64,000 bases of DNA from Singulisphaera acidiphila DSM 18658 (GCF_000242455.2 NC_019892.1:2294001-2358000), one strand, 5' to 3'. Shown: positions 10,120 through 19,200, numbered from the stretch's first letter. Numbers and translations are program-made. The notes: generated from the letters alone by a model not told the origin.

Positions 10120-11226
10120 GTGCGACGTCCCTTTCATTCTCTTTTTCCCACGATCCGGCTCGCTCTCATCGGGGCGATCGGGCTCGGAACGATCAATCCC
10201 CTGGTCGCGTCTCGCGCTGCGGAGACGCCCAAGGAAGCGACCGGTTTTGGCGAGGCTCGGCACGGCAAGATCCCGGAAGGGGCCGCCGAGATGCTCACGG
10301 CCGAGACCGATCGTGCGATCAATAGCGGCCTTGTGTGGCTTGCCCGCCAGCAGAATGTCGACGGATCGTTCGGATCGGCAACCTATCGAGGCAACATCGC
10401 GGTCACCAGCCTGGCCGGTCTGGCGTTCATGGCCTCGGGATCAAGCCCGGGCCGTGGTCCGTACGGGGCCAACATCGACCGGGCCTTGGTCTACGTGATG
10501 GAGAACACCTCGCCCTCAGGCTTCATCGCCGTACAGGCAGCCGCGACGCATGGGCCCATGTACTCCCACGGTTTCGGCACGCTCTTTCTGGCCGAAGCGT
10601 ACGGTATGACCAATCGGCCTGAAATTCGCGAGAAGCTTCAGAAGGCCGTGCGGCTGATCATTGATACCCAGAACAACGAGGGGGGGTGGCGGTATCAGCC
10701 CGTTCGCCGCGATGCGGACCTCTCGGTTACGATCTGCCAGATCAATGCGCTTCGCGCGGCACGCAACGCAGGCCTGTTCGTTCCCAAGGAGACGGTCGAG
10801 AACTGCATTCGCTACGTGAAGCAGTCGCAGAACCCGGACGGTGGGTTCCGCTACATGCTCGTAGGAGGGGCAAGCGCGTTTCCCCGTTCGGCTGCGGGAG
10901 TTGTTGCCTTGTATAGCGCCGCGGTTTACGACACCAAGGAAGTGGAGTCGGGCCTGGCCTATCTTCGCCAATACATGCCCGAGATCAAACTGGGAAGCCG
11001 CTACAGTCACTACTTCTACGGCCACTACTATGCCGCCCAAGCGATGTGGATTCGCGGCGGCGACGACTGGAACGCGTGGTATCCCGCCATTCGCGACGAG
11101 TTGATTCACCGTCAACTGGCGACGACGGGACACTGGCCGGATAGTATCTGCAATGAGTATGGCACGGCGATGGCCCTGATTATTCTTCAGATGCCCAATA
11201 ACTTCTTGCCCATCTTCCAACGCTGA
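10120..11226 (+). CDS. Secreted prenyltransferase/squalene-oxidase-repeat (terpenoid cyclase fold) protein
   Basis: 368 aa. GTG 10120 follows the upstream stop by 5 bases; a signal peptide spans about residues 1-32. The body consists of alpha/alpha-toroid repeats, seen as GLVWLARQQNVDGSFG, RLIIDTQNNEGGW and YVKQSQNPDGGFRY, each with the N-x-(D/E)-G-(S/G)-(F/W) turn of prenyltransferase/squalene-cyclase repeats. A DADLSVT motif stands where cyclases carry DxDDTA, so the general acid motif is altered. Planctomycetes encode many such proteins outside hopanoid clusters. Role here is unknown; with a signal peptide it is unlikely to be a normal membrane-lipid cyclase. Context: operon of DUF58/BatA/VWA genes. 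Confidence 0.85.
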   Translation: MRRPFHSLFPTIRLALIGAIGLGTINPLVASRAAETPKEATGFGEARHGKIPEGAAEMLTAETDRAINSGLVWLARQQNVDGSFGSATYRGNIAVTSLAGLAFMASGSSPGRGPYGANIDRALVYVMENTSPSGFIAVQAAATHGPMYSHGFGTLFLAEAYGMTNRPEIREKLQKAVRLIIDTQNNEGGWRYQPVRRDADLSVTICQINALRAARNAGLFVPKETVENCIRYVKQSQNPDGGFRYMLVGGASAFPRSAAGVVALYSAAVYDTKEVESGLAYLRQYMPEIKLGSRYSHYFYGHYYAAQAMWIRGGDDWNAWYPAIRDELIHRQLATTGHWPDSICNEYGTAMALIILQMPNNFLPIFQR

Positions 11227-11243
11227 GCCTGAGGCGATTTCTG

Positions 11244-12503
11244 ATGACCGGTGCCACCACAATACCTGTGCCTCACCTCGCGCCTCTCGCATTCGCCATG
11301 CTCTTCTCGGTTTTTTCTCTGGGCGCGGATGCCCCTCCTACAGCAGGGCCAACGGTCCCGTCCGACCCGATCTTCTCCGCCCTGATGGCTGACGGGACCG
11401 TCGCCTCGGGCCGGATTCGTCAGATCAGCCCCAACGGCGACCTGACTCTCGTCCCCAGTCGAGGAGCCGAACAGGTGCTTGCCTGTCGCCGACTGGTGAA
11501 GTTGAGCCGGGACGGGTTCTTATCAATGAACGCTCCCGAGAAGCAACTGGTCCTGCTTCCCGAGGGAGATCGGCTCTATCGAGCGGTGGTCGGCGCGGCG
11601 AGCGAAACGAAGCTCGACGTGCAATCCCTCACGTTTGGGAAAGTCGCGATCCCGCTTGAAAGTCTCGCGGGGCTTGTTTTCGATCCCCCCGTCGACGAGG
11701 ATGCCTCGTTCGAGTTGGTGAATCGGGTCCGGACCGAACCGCAAAGGTCGGAGATTCTCTGGCTCGCACCCAACGGCGACCGGGTTCAGGGCGGGTTCCT
11801 CGGGCTCGATGAGAAGGCCTTGAAATTTCAGGCGAGCACCGGCCCAATCTCGCTCGAGCTGGCGAAAGTCGTGGCGCTTGGTTTCGACGCCAGCCTGGTG
11901 TCCTACCCGAAGCCCGCCGGCCCGTTCTTCGAACTCACCGCGTCGGACGGCTCGCGGCTGGGGGTGACGAACCCGAAAATCGTCCAAGGCGAGGTGATCG
12001 CCACCACCCGATTCGGGGCACCTGTTCGACTGGCGTTGAACGACCTCGTCCACCTTCACACGCGGTCGGACTCGATCGTCTACCTCACCGAGCGGGAAGT
12101 CGCCGAAGCGAGATATGTTGGCTATGTCGGACCCACACGCCCGTTTCGGCGCAATAGTTCAGTCGACGGCCACCCACTTCGGCTCGCGGGCCAGACCTAC
12201 GACCGTGGCCTCGGGACCCAGAGCCGGACTATCCTGGCTTACCGGCTCGCCCCCGGTGATCGTCGCTTCCAAGCGCTCGTCGGCCTCGATGATCGCGCGG
12301 GGCCACTCGGAAGTGTTGTGTTCCGGGTCCTCGTCGATGCTCAAGAACGCTTTATTTCGTCCCCGATCTCTGCACGCGATACGCCGAAAGCGATTGACAT
12401 TGATGTGCAAGGGGCCAAGCTACTCATCTTGATTACGGAGTTCGGCGAACGCGGCGAGGTCCGTGACTTCGCCGACTGGGTCGAGGCGCGCCTGCTCCGC
12501 TGA
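11244..12503 (+). CDS. NPCBM/NEW2 domain secreted protein
   Basis: 419 aa with a signal peptide (about residues 1-28, ending near SLGADA). The C-terminal ~140 residues match the NPCBM carbohydrate-binding module: DGHPLRLAGQTYDRGLGTQS, then a beta-sandwich with FQALVGLDD and VVFRVLVDAQ. The N-terminal 250 residues are beta-rich with repeated LxLxxGxRVQGxLxxLD-like strands. NPCBM modules bind glycans in glycosidases and other secreted proteins; no hydrolase domain is present here. Begins 17 bases after the cyclase-fold gene, so probably the last gene of the operon. Could bind cell-surface or extracellular polysaccharide. Confidence 0.86.
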   Translation: MTGATTIPVPHLAPLAFAMLFSVFSLGADAPPTAGPTVPSDPIFSALMADGTVASGRIRQISPNGDLTLVPSRGAEQVLACRRLVKLSRDGFLSMNAPEKQLVLLPEGDRLYRAVVGAASETKLDVQSLTFGKVAIPLESLAGLVFDPPVDEDASFELVNRVRTEPQRSEILWLAPNGDRVQGGFLGLDEKALKFQASTGPISLELAKVVALGFDASLVSYPKPAGPFFELTASDGSRLGVTNPKIVQGEVIATTRFGAPVRLALNDLVHLHTRSDSIVYLTEREVAEARYVGYVGPTRPFRRNSSVDGHPLRLAGQTYDRGLGTQSRTILAYRLAPGDRRFQALVGLDDRAGPLGSVVFRVLVDAQERFISSPISARDTPKAIDIDVQGAKLLILITEFGERGEVRDFADWVEARLLR

Positions 12504-12581
12504 TCCCGCTTTTTTTTCGCCGGCGCGGAATTCTCAATCACCAAGTCGAATCCACTCTCGAACGTTCCTGGATTGAGCAAC

Positions 12582-13304
12582 ATGACCGACAAGAAGATGG
12601 CCGAGACCACCGAGCGGCTCAACAACCTGGGGCACCTCTCGGCAGGGGTCGGCCATCACGTCATCAACGCCTTCAGCGCAATTGTGAGCAATGCGGAACT
12701 ACTGCGTCTGAAGACACCAATGCCCCTGGTTGTCGACCCGGCCGCATTGGCCGATACCATTGTGCGGACCGCGCTCGAGGCCTCGACCGTCGCCCGCCGT
12801 CTGATTGACTACACCCGTGCGGTTACCTCGATCGACTCGGACGATCGGACCCAGGAACCTTGCGTCGTTGCGCTTGACCGACTCGCGGAAGACTTCGTGT
12901 CCGAACAACTGGAATATGGCCCTCCCGGGGTCGATTGGATTACCGACCTGGGCTCCGTCCCTCTGATCCGAGGACATGCCGACCAACTTCGTGGAATGCT
13001 CGGCCACCTGATCAGCAACGCGTACGACGCGATGCCCCACGATGAAGGAACCGTCTGGCTCTCCACGTCGACCGATTCACGAGGATGGGTCGTCCTGGAG
13101 CTTCGCGATTCGGGACAAGGGATGGAGAGCGAGACGATGGTCCGCGCCGTGGAACCCTTCTTCAGTTCAAAGAACGGTCATCTTGGCGTGGGTTTGAGCA
13201 TCGCCAACGGGATTTGGCGCCGCCATCGTGGCACCCTCTCCCTCCGCAGCCAGCCAGGCGAAGGGACCGTCCTCCGCCTTTGTGTCGAGCCCTACCAGAA
13301 TTGA
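12582..13304 (+). CDS. Soluble histidine kinase lacking a sensor domain
   Basis: 240 aa from ATG 12582; the frame extends to a TTG at 12573. The dimerisation/phosphoacceptor region is AGVGHHVINAFSAIVSNAEL with His25 at the expected position; the following residue is His where most kinases have Glu (H-E-x-x-N). The ATPase domain is complete: N box LISNAYDAM, G1 DSGQGM, G2 GVGLSIANG. There is no membrane helix, PAS or HAMP domain, so it is a stand-alone cytoplasmic kinase or one module of a split sensor. 78 bases after the Bat-type operon; may be co-transcribed. Confidence 0.83.
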   Translation: MTDKKMAETTERLNNLGHLSAGVGHHVINAFSAIVSNAELLRLKTPMPLVVDPAALADTIVRTALEASTVARRLIDYTRAVTSIDSDDRTQEPCVVALDRLAEDFVSEQLEYGPPGVDWITDLGSVPLIRGHADQLRGMLGHLISNAYDAMPHDEGTVWLSTSTDSRGWVVLELRDSGQGMESETMVRAVEPFFSSKNGHLGVGLSIANGIWRRHRGTLSLRSQPGEGTVLRLCVEPYQN

Positions 13305-13956
13305 ATCGGGGAGTTCATACTTGTAGGATCTCGGCCGCGGTGAACATGCTCTTGCTTTCAAAATATTGAAATTGCTGCGTGTGCAATAATGTGACGTTTT
13401 CGGCTTTTGTTGCGACTGGCTGGCTAAGATCCTCGTCGACTTCGATCGAGGTGATCCTTGCAATGCCGAAGATAGCCTCGATCGAGTTGGGGCTGAGACG
13501 GCCGTTGAGGCGGAAGTGGGGTTCGAGAACGTGGCGGATGCTCAGGCGAAAGGGGGCTGGTTCCGTCGAATACAATACGATCCGGCCGCACAACTCGATC
13601 GGGTACAAGACGCCACGAGAGTTCAGCGAGGAGTGCGACCGAAGGAAATCGACAAAGGAAGTGGTCGGTTTGAAAATCGAAAATATTTAAATTGGTTGAG
13701 GGAGATTCCCATTTGGGATGGACCAAGAATTGGGGAGCAGCCCACCCGCACGGCTATTGAGTGATCCACAATCTCGGATCGGCATGCCTCAGTCTATTTG
13801 CCTGGTCACATGCGATTGAGCGTCTCGCGGCGTGTGATGGCACCATTTGACGCTCTGCCGAGGCTCGTGAGGTTCGTTGTGGGATCGAAGTGAGCTTGGC
13901 ACGACGACGACGGTCACTTCCCATCGCGTAAGGTCAATTGAGACCGGAATCGTGGA
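13305..13956. other. Gene-free gap with decayed transposase
   Basis: About 650 bases between the two histidine kinase genes hold no intact gene. The stretch 13310-13720 is AT-richer than its surroundings and includes the IS3-type transposase tail listed separately; the remaining short open frames do not resemble anything I know. It probably marks an old insertion-sequence arrival followed by decay. Confidence 0.6.
13571..13642 (+). pseudogene. IS3-family transposase C-terminal remnant
   Basis: The plus frame reads YNTIRPHNSIGYKTPREF, then SEECDR. This matches the conserved end of the IS3/IS2-type integrase core (YNxxRPHSxLGYxTPxEF) that follows the last catalytic Glu. Nothing upstream in the same frame resembles the rest of the DDE domain, and no OrfA or terminal inverted repeats were seen. 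Only the tail survives, so it cannot be functional. Confidence 0.7.
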
Positions 13957-14742
13957 TTAATTCCGTTGGCTGGCAAGTGATCCATGTGTGGGTTGCGCGA
14001 CCGGGAATCGTACGGTCACGCGCGTTCCCTGTCCCACGGTGGAGCTGATCGAGATTTCCCCCCCCAACTGGTCCACCATCTCACGGCAGATCGCCAGCCC
14101 GAGTCCACTTCCCTCGACGCTGGAATGCTCTTCACGCGAGAGCCGATAGAAGGGTTCAAAAACCTTCGAGATCGCGTCTGCAGGGATTCCAGGGCCGCTA
14201 TCGGTCACGACGACGGTCCAGGTCTCCCCTTCGTGCCGGGCGGCTAACCGGACCTGGCCGCCGGGCGGGGTGTACTTCAGCGCGTTGGCGACCAGGTTTC
14301 CGAAAATCTGCTGGCAGCGCGAGGCGTCGGTGGAGACGGTGGCGTCGGCTCCCTCCATGACGCTCTCCCAACTCACTTTGCGGGAGGTTGCATCCTGAGC
14401 GAATTGCCGATCGATCTCCCGGATCAAGGCACCGATGGTAAATGAGCCATAACAGAGCGGGCGCGTGCCTTGGACGAGGCCGGCATAATCGAGATAGCTT
14501 CGCGTCAGCCGGAGCAGGTCATCGCAGAGGACGACCATCGCCTGCACATGCCCGCGCTGGTCGTTCGAGATCGGTTTTGCCGCCGATCCGAGGATCAGGT
14601 CGAAACCGGCGCGCAGCGAGATCAAAGGACGACAGAGCTCGTGACTCAGATTCGACAAGATCGTTCGCAACTCGTCGTGAGCGATCAAGGGCCGAGCCGA
14701 GGCATTCTGGGGGGAAGAGGCCGAATCAGTGCGCGCGTCCAT
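13957..14742 (-). CDS. Soluble sensor histidine kinase (HisKA + HATPase)
   Basis: 261 aa. The phosphoacceptor helix is LSNLSHELCRPLISL with His34, followed by a complete ATP-binding domain: N box NLVANALKYTPPGG, G1 DSGPGIP, F box FEPFYR and G2 GSGLGLAICREM. Only ~20 residues precede the His helix, so there is no sensor or membrane domain. It lies upstream in the minus direction of nothing on the same strand except the BON gene and ANTAR regulator at 14861-16043, which are encoded in the same direction. It may sense through a partner protein. Confidence 0.88.
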   Translation of the reverse strand: MDARTDSASSPQNASARPLIAHDELRTILSNLSHELCRPLISLRAGFDLILGSAAKPISNDQRGHVQAMVVLCDDLLRLTRSYLDYAGLVQGTRPLCYGSFTIGALIREIDRQFAQDATSRKVSWESVMEGADATVSTDASRCQQIFGNLVANALKYTPPGGQVRLAARHEGETWTVVVTDSGPGIPADAISKVFEPFYRLSREEHSSVEGSGLGLAICREMVDQLGGEISISSTVGQGTRVTVRFPVAQPTHGSLASQRN

Positions 14743-14860
14743 GTTCCTCTCTCAACGTCTCCCCTCGACAAGGAGGACGAATGCGAGTGGCCGTCGATCA
14801 AGTGAGGCCGCCATGGCCTGACCCGAGCTGCCTTGGCCGTCGTCGGAAGTCAGTGAGCTA

Positions 14861-15127
14861 CTAGCTTACCACGATCTCGTTCGAGAGCACCTGATGGCCA
14901 TCGGTGAGATCAAGCACCGCTTGCTGGGCCAGTTGCTTGGCGTGGTAAGTACGGGAACGTCCTTGGAGGACAATCGAATCGGCCGAGCAGACCACATGAA
15001 GGTCGCGGATCCGACCGCTCGCACGCTGTTCGATATAGCCTTCCAATTGCTCGGCAAGGCTCTCGGTATTCCAGTCGTGCCCAGACCCAGATCCCCGAGG
15101 GTCCATCCCGGAGTCAAACGTCATCAT
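14861..15127 (-). CDS. Small BON-domain protein
   Basis: 88 aa. After a Gly/Asp-rich start, residues ~23-88 form a BON-like alpha/beta unit: EQLEGYIEQRASGRIRDLHV, VLQGRSRTYHAKQLAQQAVL and a final strand. BON domains bind phospholipids or interact with OsmY-type partners, mostly in the periplasm, but no signal peptide is visible here. A good ribosome site (AGGGAGA in the minus sense) precedes the two adjacent ATGs at 15127 and 15124. Neighbours are a kinase and an ANTAR regulator on the same strand; it may be stress-related. Confidence 0.72.
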   Translation of the reverse strand: MMTFDSGMDPRGSGSGHDWNTESLAEQLEGYIEQRASGRIRDLHVVCSADSIVLQGRSRTYHAKQLAQQAVLDLTDGHQVLSNEIVVS

Positions 15128-15401
15128 GCCAGTCTCCCTGGTGTTCGGCAGCGTTAAAGGAACATCCGGTGCTCAATCAATGCCGAGCCAGTGGTGGTTG
15201 AAAGGCATTTGCCTAGAAACTCTTATTGTGGGCTTGGGAATGGAGCTGCACCACACAAAGTTCCAGGCGGCCGGGATCCCTTACACCTTCCTTTGGTTTC
15301 CCACTGGCGATCTCGTTCCCTGAGGTGTCTGGCCACGATTTTGAGTCGAACCAAACACGGTTAGCCTAGCGAGGCCAACGCCGAACGTCAAACATGAAAT
15401 T

Positions 15402-16043
15402 TTACAGATCCTGCGAATACCCGGTTCCCCGACGCGCGGGCTCCGTCGGCTGATGGGGGGATTCCAGGAGTTCGTCGGCCTGCACGATCGATTCGGCGAG
15501 CTTGGCCATGGGCATCCGCCGGTCCTGGCTCTGCCGTTGGAGCAGCCGAAACGCCTCGGACTCGGAGAGGCTGCGCCGGGTCATGAGAATGCCCTTGGCA
15601 CGCTCGATCAGCTTTCGCTCTCGCAGGGTGAGTTCCAAGGTGTTGACGTTCTCACGTAACGTGCGAATCTCACGGGCGCGGGCCACGGCCACCTGAAGCG
15701 CGGCGTGCAGGCTGGGGCTGGTCACCGGTTTCAGCAAGTAGTAGAGCACCCCGTCTTCGACGGCCTGATCGATCAGGTTGGGGTGTCCATGCGCGGTCAA
15801 AATGATGACCGGAGTCCCTGGATCGCGGACAATTTGCCGCGCCGCGGACAGGCCATCGAGCCCGGGCATCTCGATGTCCATGAGCACGACGTCAGGCAGG
15901 GCGCGTCGACACACTTCGATTGCGTGATGTCCGTCATTGACCACGGCCACGACGTCGTAGCCGAGCGATTCGAGTTGTCCCTGGAGGCCGGCAGCTACCG
16001 GTTTCTCGTCATCGGCGATCAGAACCTTGTACGGTCGATTCAT
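15402..16043 (-). CDS. Response regulator with ANTAR RNA-binding output domain
   Basis: 213 aa. Receiver domain with the acidic pocket at Asp11/Asp12, phosphoacceptor Asp56 (VVLMDIEMPGLDG) and conserved Thr and Lys (ILTAHG, LLKPV). A short coiled linker leads to an ANTAR domain, about residues 135-190, containing LIERAKGILMTRR and EAFRLLQRQSQD, the hallmark of AmiR/NasR/EutV-type antiterminators. ANTAR dimers bind paired RNA hairpins to prevent termination. ATG 16043 is preferred over a start 9 codons upstream because AGGGAGGT lies just before it. The likely partner is the kinase at 13957-14742; target transcripts are unknown. Confidence 0.9.
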   Translation of the reverse strand: MNRPYKVLIADDEKPVAAGLQGQLESLGYDVVAVVNDGHHAIEVCRRALPDVVLMDIEMPGLDGLSAARQIVRDPGTPVIILTAHGHPNLIDQAVEDGVLYYLLKPVTSPSLHAALQVAVARAREIRTLRENVNTLELTLRERKLIERAKGILMTRRSLSESEAFRLLQRQSQDRRMPMAKLAESIVQADELLESPHQPTEPARRGTGYSQDL

Positions 16044-16290
16044 AAGACCAACCTCCCTTGAACGTCCCACTCGGACGGAAACACGCGTGACTCTTATTCA
16101 ATCGTCGAAACAGCGGGGGTTTCCCTACAGCGCCAAAACCCGCCGGTCACGAGGCAAGCCCACGGTTTGCCGGAGAGAAATCTTGACGATCCAATTTCGA
16201 GCACGCACAATTCGTACCCATCTCCTTCCGGCTAAAATGTTATCCTAACATATCCCCTGGCAAGGATCCTCTCGGTCGGGAGTGGAAATC

Positions 16291-16779
16291 GTGACACGGC
16301 ATGCAATTGCCCCCCTCGGATTCAATGATTTGGCAGTTGGCGACGAGTGGGAGAGTCTGGGTAGAACCGTAACTGCGGCGGATGTTGCGGCCTTCGCCGG
16401 CATTTCCGGCGACTTCAATCCGTTGCACATGGACCATGAGGAGGCCAGTCGCGGTCCCTTCGGCAAGCCTGTTGCGCACGGACTTCTGGGGCTTTCGATC
16501 ACGTCGGGGCTGACAAGCCACGCCCCCTGGGTCGACACCATGGCATTTCTTGCTATCCTGGAATGGAAATTTCTGCAACCTATCGCGTTTGGCGACACGA
16601 TCCGGGTGATTTCCCAGGTGGTGGCGCTGGAGCCGCGGTCGCGAGGACGCCGGGGGGTGGTGACCTGGCAACGCCGCTTGCTCAACCAGCATGGGCAAGT
16701 GGTTCAAGAAGGTTTGACCCAAACCCTCGTTCGCGGTAGGACTCGCCTTGAGGCAGGAGACGAGGGGACGCGCGGCTGA
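16291..16779 (+). CDS. MaoC-family (R)-specific enoyl hydratase-like protein
   Basis: 162 aa single hot-dog domain with the hydratase-2 motif: GISGDFNPLHMDHEEA supplies catalytic Asp41 and His46, followed by FGKPVAHGLL. Such enzymes hydrate (R)-specific enoyl-CoA or act on related thioesters. GTG 16291 is chosen because GGGAG lies 8 bases upstream; a GTG at 16282 is in frame but overlaps that site. Neighbouring genes are unrelated metabolic enzymes, so the substrate cannot be inferred. Confidence 0.87.
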   Translation: MTRHAIAPLGFNDLAVGDEWESLGRTVTAADVAAFAGISGDFNPLHMDHEEASRGPFGKPVAHGLLGLSITSGLTSHAPWVDTMAFLAILEWKFLQPIAFGDTIRVISQVVALEPRSRGRRGVVTWQRRLLNQHGQVVQEGLTQTLVRGRTRLEAGDEGTRG

Positions 16780-16851
16780 TGCTTGAACTCGCCCCTCTTT
16801 CCCGACCTGATCCCGTTTTGACTTTCCCTTCGGCTCCCGAGGTCTTTGACT

Positions 16852-17064
16852 GTGGCGCAGTATCGAACTGAGGTGGTCATCGCCGATGACCGCTACGTCT
16901 GTCTGCAATTGCCGGCCCACCTTCCCACCGGTCGAGCGTTGGTCACCGTCCTGGTTGTCTCCTCCGAAGATTCCGAACCCGACACGGCCCTGGATCTTGA
17001 GCCCGACCACCAAGACATTGAGTGGTGGGACGAGTTCGACCAGGATCGCGAACGGGTCGGATAA
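16852..17064 (+). CDS. Small acidic protein, unknown
   Basis: 70 aa from GTG 16852 (CGAGG 9 bases before it); TTG 16846 is an alternative. Sequence begins as a strand-rich unit (EVVIADDRYVCLQLPAHLP) and ends in a very acidic tail (HQDIEWWDEFDQDRERVG). This looks like the small antitoxin-like or accessory proteins common in planctomycetes, but no toxin partner is adjacent. Coding potential is supported mainly by amino-acid pattern. Confidence 0.5.
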   Translation: MAQYRTEVVIADDRYVCLQLPAHLPTGRALVTVLVVSSEDSEPDTALDLEPDHQDIEWWDEFDQDRERVG

Positions 17065-17113
17065 CCTTCGTCGAGAGGGAAGCGGTTCGATATTGGCCTC
17101 GATTTCGTTCCAT

Positions 17114-17962
17114 TCAGGGAGTCGAAATTCGGAGTGCAAGGAAGTCGCGAACCTGCGCCACAATTGCGGGTTCCGTGGGCAGGCGTTCGATGCTGCTTGC
17201 CCCGAAGAATCCCACAATCCCTCGGGTTTTCCGGAAAATCTCGGCGACATCGGCCGGTTCGGCGATCGGTCCTCCGTGGCAGAGGACCAAAATATCGTTG
17301 CGGACGGCCTTGGCCGCATCGGCCATCGCCTGGACCCGACTCGCCGCCTCCGCGAGCGTGACGGCCGACTTGGCCCCAATCATCCCGAGGGTCGTCAAAC
17401 CGACGTGGGGCACGATAAGGTCGGCTCCCGCCTCGGCCATTGCGCGCGCTTCATCGACGTTATGGACGTAGGGGCAAGTCAACAAATCCATCTTACGGGC
17501 CTGGGCGATCATTGTGACTTCTAAATCGAAACCCATTCCGGTTTCTTCAAGACCCTGCCGGAAATGCCCGTCAATCAAGCCGACCGTGGGAAAATTTTGG
17601 ACCCCCGCGAACCCGGCATCACGCACCTCCTTCAAGAAACGGGACATGATCCGGAACGGGTCGGTCGCGCAGACACCGGCGAGAACCGGCGTGTGCTCGA
17701 CCACGGGGAGAACTTCCGCGGCCATCTCCATGACGATCTTGTTGGCATCCCCGTAAGGCATCAGGCCGGCGAGGCTCCCCCGCCCGGCCATCCGGAATCG
17801 TCCGGAATTGTAGATGATGATCAGGTCGATTCCCCCCGATTCGGCACATTTTGCACTCAGGCCGGTTCCGGCTCCCCCTCCGATCAGAGGGAGGCCTTGG
17901 TCGACCTTGCGTCGGAATCGATCGAGAATCTCACGGCGAGACAAAGGAGCGGTATGAGACAT
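17114..17962 (-). CDS. Phosphoenolpyruvate hydrolase-like TIM-barrel protein
   Basis: 282 aa, TIM-barrel of the PEP-utilising superfamily: residues ~25-60 contain [20 protein letters not shown] and [19 protein letters not shown], and later [15 protein letters not shown] and [14 protein letters not shown]. It overlaps the preceding Tm-1-like gene by one base (TGATG), so the two are surely co-translated. In tomato and other organisms a Tm-1-like domain and this barrel are fused in one protein; here they are separate chains. Catalytic activity is not established for the family. Confidence 0.87.
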   Translation of the reverse strand: MSHTAPLSRREILDRFRRKVDQGLPLIGGGAGTGLSAKCAESGGIDLIIIYNSGRFRMAGRGSLAGLMPYGDANKIVMEMAAEVLPVVEHTPVLAGVCATDPFRIMSRFLKEVRDAGFAGVQNFPTVGLIDGHFRQGLEETGMGFDLEVTMIAQARKMDLLTCPYVHNVDEARAMAEAGADLIVPHVGLTTLGMIGAKSAVTLAEAASRVQAMADAAKAVRNDILVLCHGGPIAEPADVAEIFRKTRGIVGFFGASSIERLPTEPAIVAQVRDFLALRISTP

Positions 17963-19200
17963 CAGAGACCTTTGCGAAGGGGCAGTAGCTCCATCATTGC
18001 ACGCGCCGCAGCCGTTGCGAAGGATGGATCATTGATATGCGTGTCGCACGACTCGATGTGGACGTGGGGGTGTGCGGCAAGTTTCCAGATCAGAGTCGAG
18101 AACAGGGCATCGTCAGCGTCAGGGTCATGAAACGGCTGCCCCGGAGCATCCAGCGCAGACAGACCGCCACGAGGAATCAAGAGCACGACCGGGCCTCGTG
18201 CCCGGCTCAGGACTTCGGCCATGTAGAGGCCAAAGCCTTCGTTCTCTTCAGGAGTCGTCCGCATCAAGGTCACGGAGGGATTGTGCAGGTGGAATTTGCG
18301 ATCCACGAACGACCTGGGCACGGTTGCCCTCGGTCCGAAGTTGACCATGTCGAGCGCACCGAGGCTGACCACTTGAGGAACACCATGCCTCCCCGCCGCC
18401 TCGAGCCGGTCGGGGCCTGCTGAGAGTACCCCCCCCACCAGTTCATCCGCGATTTCGGTCGTCGTTAAATCAAGCACGCCGGCAATTTGGCCGTCGCGGA
18501 CCAGCCCCTCCATCGCCTGTCCGCCCACTCCCGTGGCGTGAAACACGATGACCTCGACCGCTTCATCCTCCAGGATATGTCGGGCATGGTCGACGCAAGG
18601 GGTCGTGACTCCGAACATCGTTGCCGCGACGACCGGCCGCGAAGCCATGATTCCAGGGGACTCGCGCGGGAGGCTGACCATGCCGGCCAGACCGAGCGCG
18701 GCGTTGGTCAACGCCGTTCGGCTTAGGCGATTCAGGCCCGCGATATCGGCCACGGGAAAAACCATCGTGATATCACTTCCCCGGACATAAGGGCGCGTCT
18801 GGCCACTCGCCAAGGTGCTCACCATGACCTTGGGAACGCCGAAGGGGAGCTGACGCATCGCGGAAGTTGCAATCTCCGTTCCGGCGGAGCCCCCCAGGCC
18901 GAAGATTCCGGCGATCGACATCTCCGATCCGAGTTTCGTCACGAGCCTGGCGACCCCTTGCGCGGCCTCGGCTACGGCATGGCCCCGGTCGCCGCGCTCG
19001 CGAACCGCAGCCATGGTTGTGCCAGCCAGTCGGAAAACCTCCTCGCGGTCGATGTCGGGAGGGAAGACAGGAGGACCCGACGAACCGGCATCAATCACCA
19101 GGGTTGCGAGCCCTTGTTTTTGCAGGAGGTCGCGAACGAACGCCAATTCGTGCCCTTTGGTATCAAGGGTACCCACGAGGAGAACGGGATTGGCTCGCAC
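17962..19200 (-). CDS. Tm-1-like ATP-binding protein (UPF0261 family)
   Basis: 412 aa. N-terminus [20 protein letters not shown] is the characteristic UPF0261/Tm-1 start; further motifs are [35 protein letters not shown] and [16 protein letters not shown]. Length agrees with bacterial family members. The plant homologue Tm-1 binds ATP and blocks tomato mosaic virus replication; bacterial function is unknown and may be metabolic. Stop overlaps the start of the PEP-hydrolase-like gene. Confidence 0.9.
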   Translation of the reverse strand: MRANPVLLVGTLDTKGHELAFVRDLLQKQGLATLVIDAGSSGPPVFPPDIDREEVFRLAGTTMAAVRERGDRGHAVAEAAQGVARLVTKLGSEMSIAGIFGLGGSAGTEIATSAMRQLPFGVPKVMVSTLASGQTRPYVRGSDITMVFPVADIAGLNRLSRTALTNAALGLAGMVSLPRESPGIMASRPVVAATMFGVTTPCVDHARHILEDEAVEVIVFHATGVGGQAMEGLVRDGQIAGVLDLTTTEIADELVGGVLSAGPDRLEAAGRHGVPQVVSLGALDMVNFGPRATVPRSFVDRKFHLHNPSVTLMRTTPEENEGFGLYMAEVLSRARGPVVLLIPRGGLSALDAPGQPFHDPDADDALFSTLIWKLAAHPHVHIESCDTHINDPSFATAAARAMMELLPLRKGL

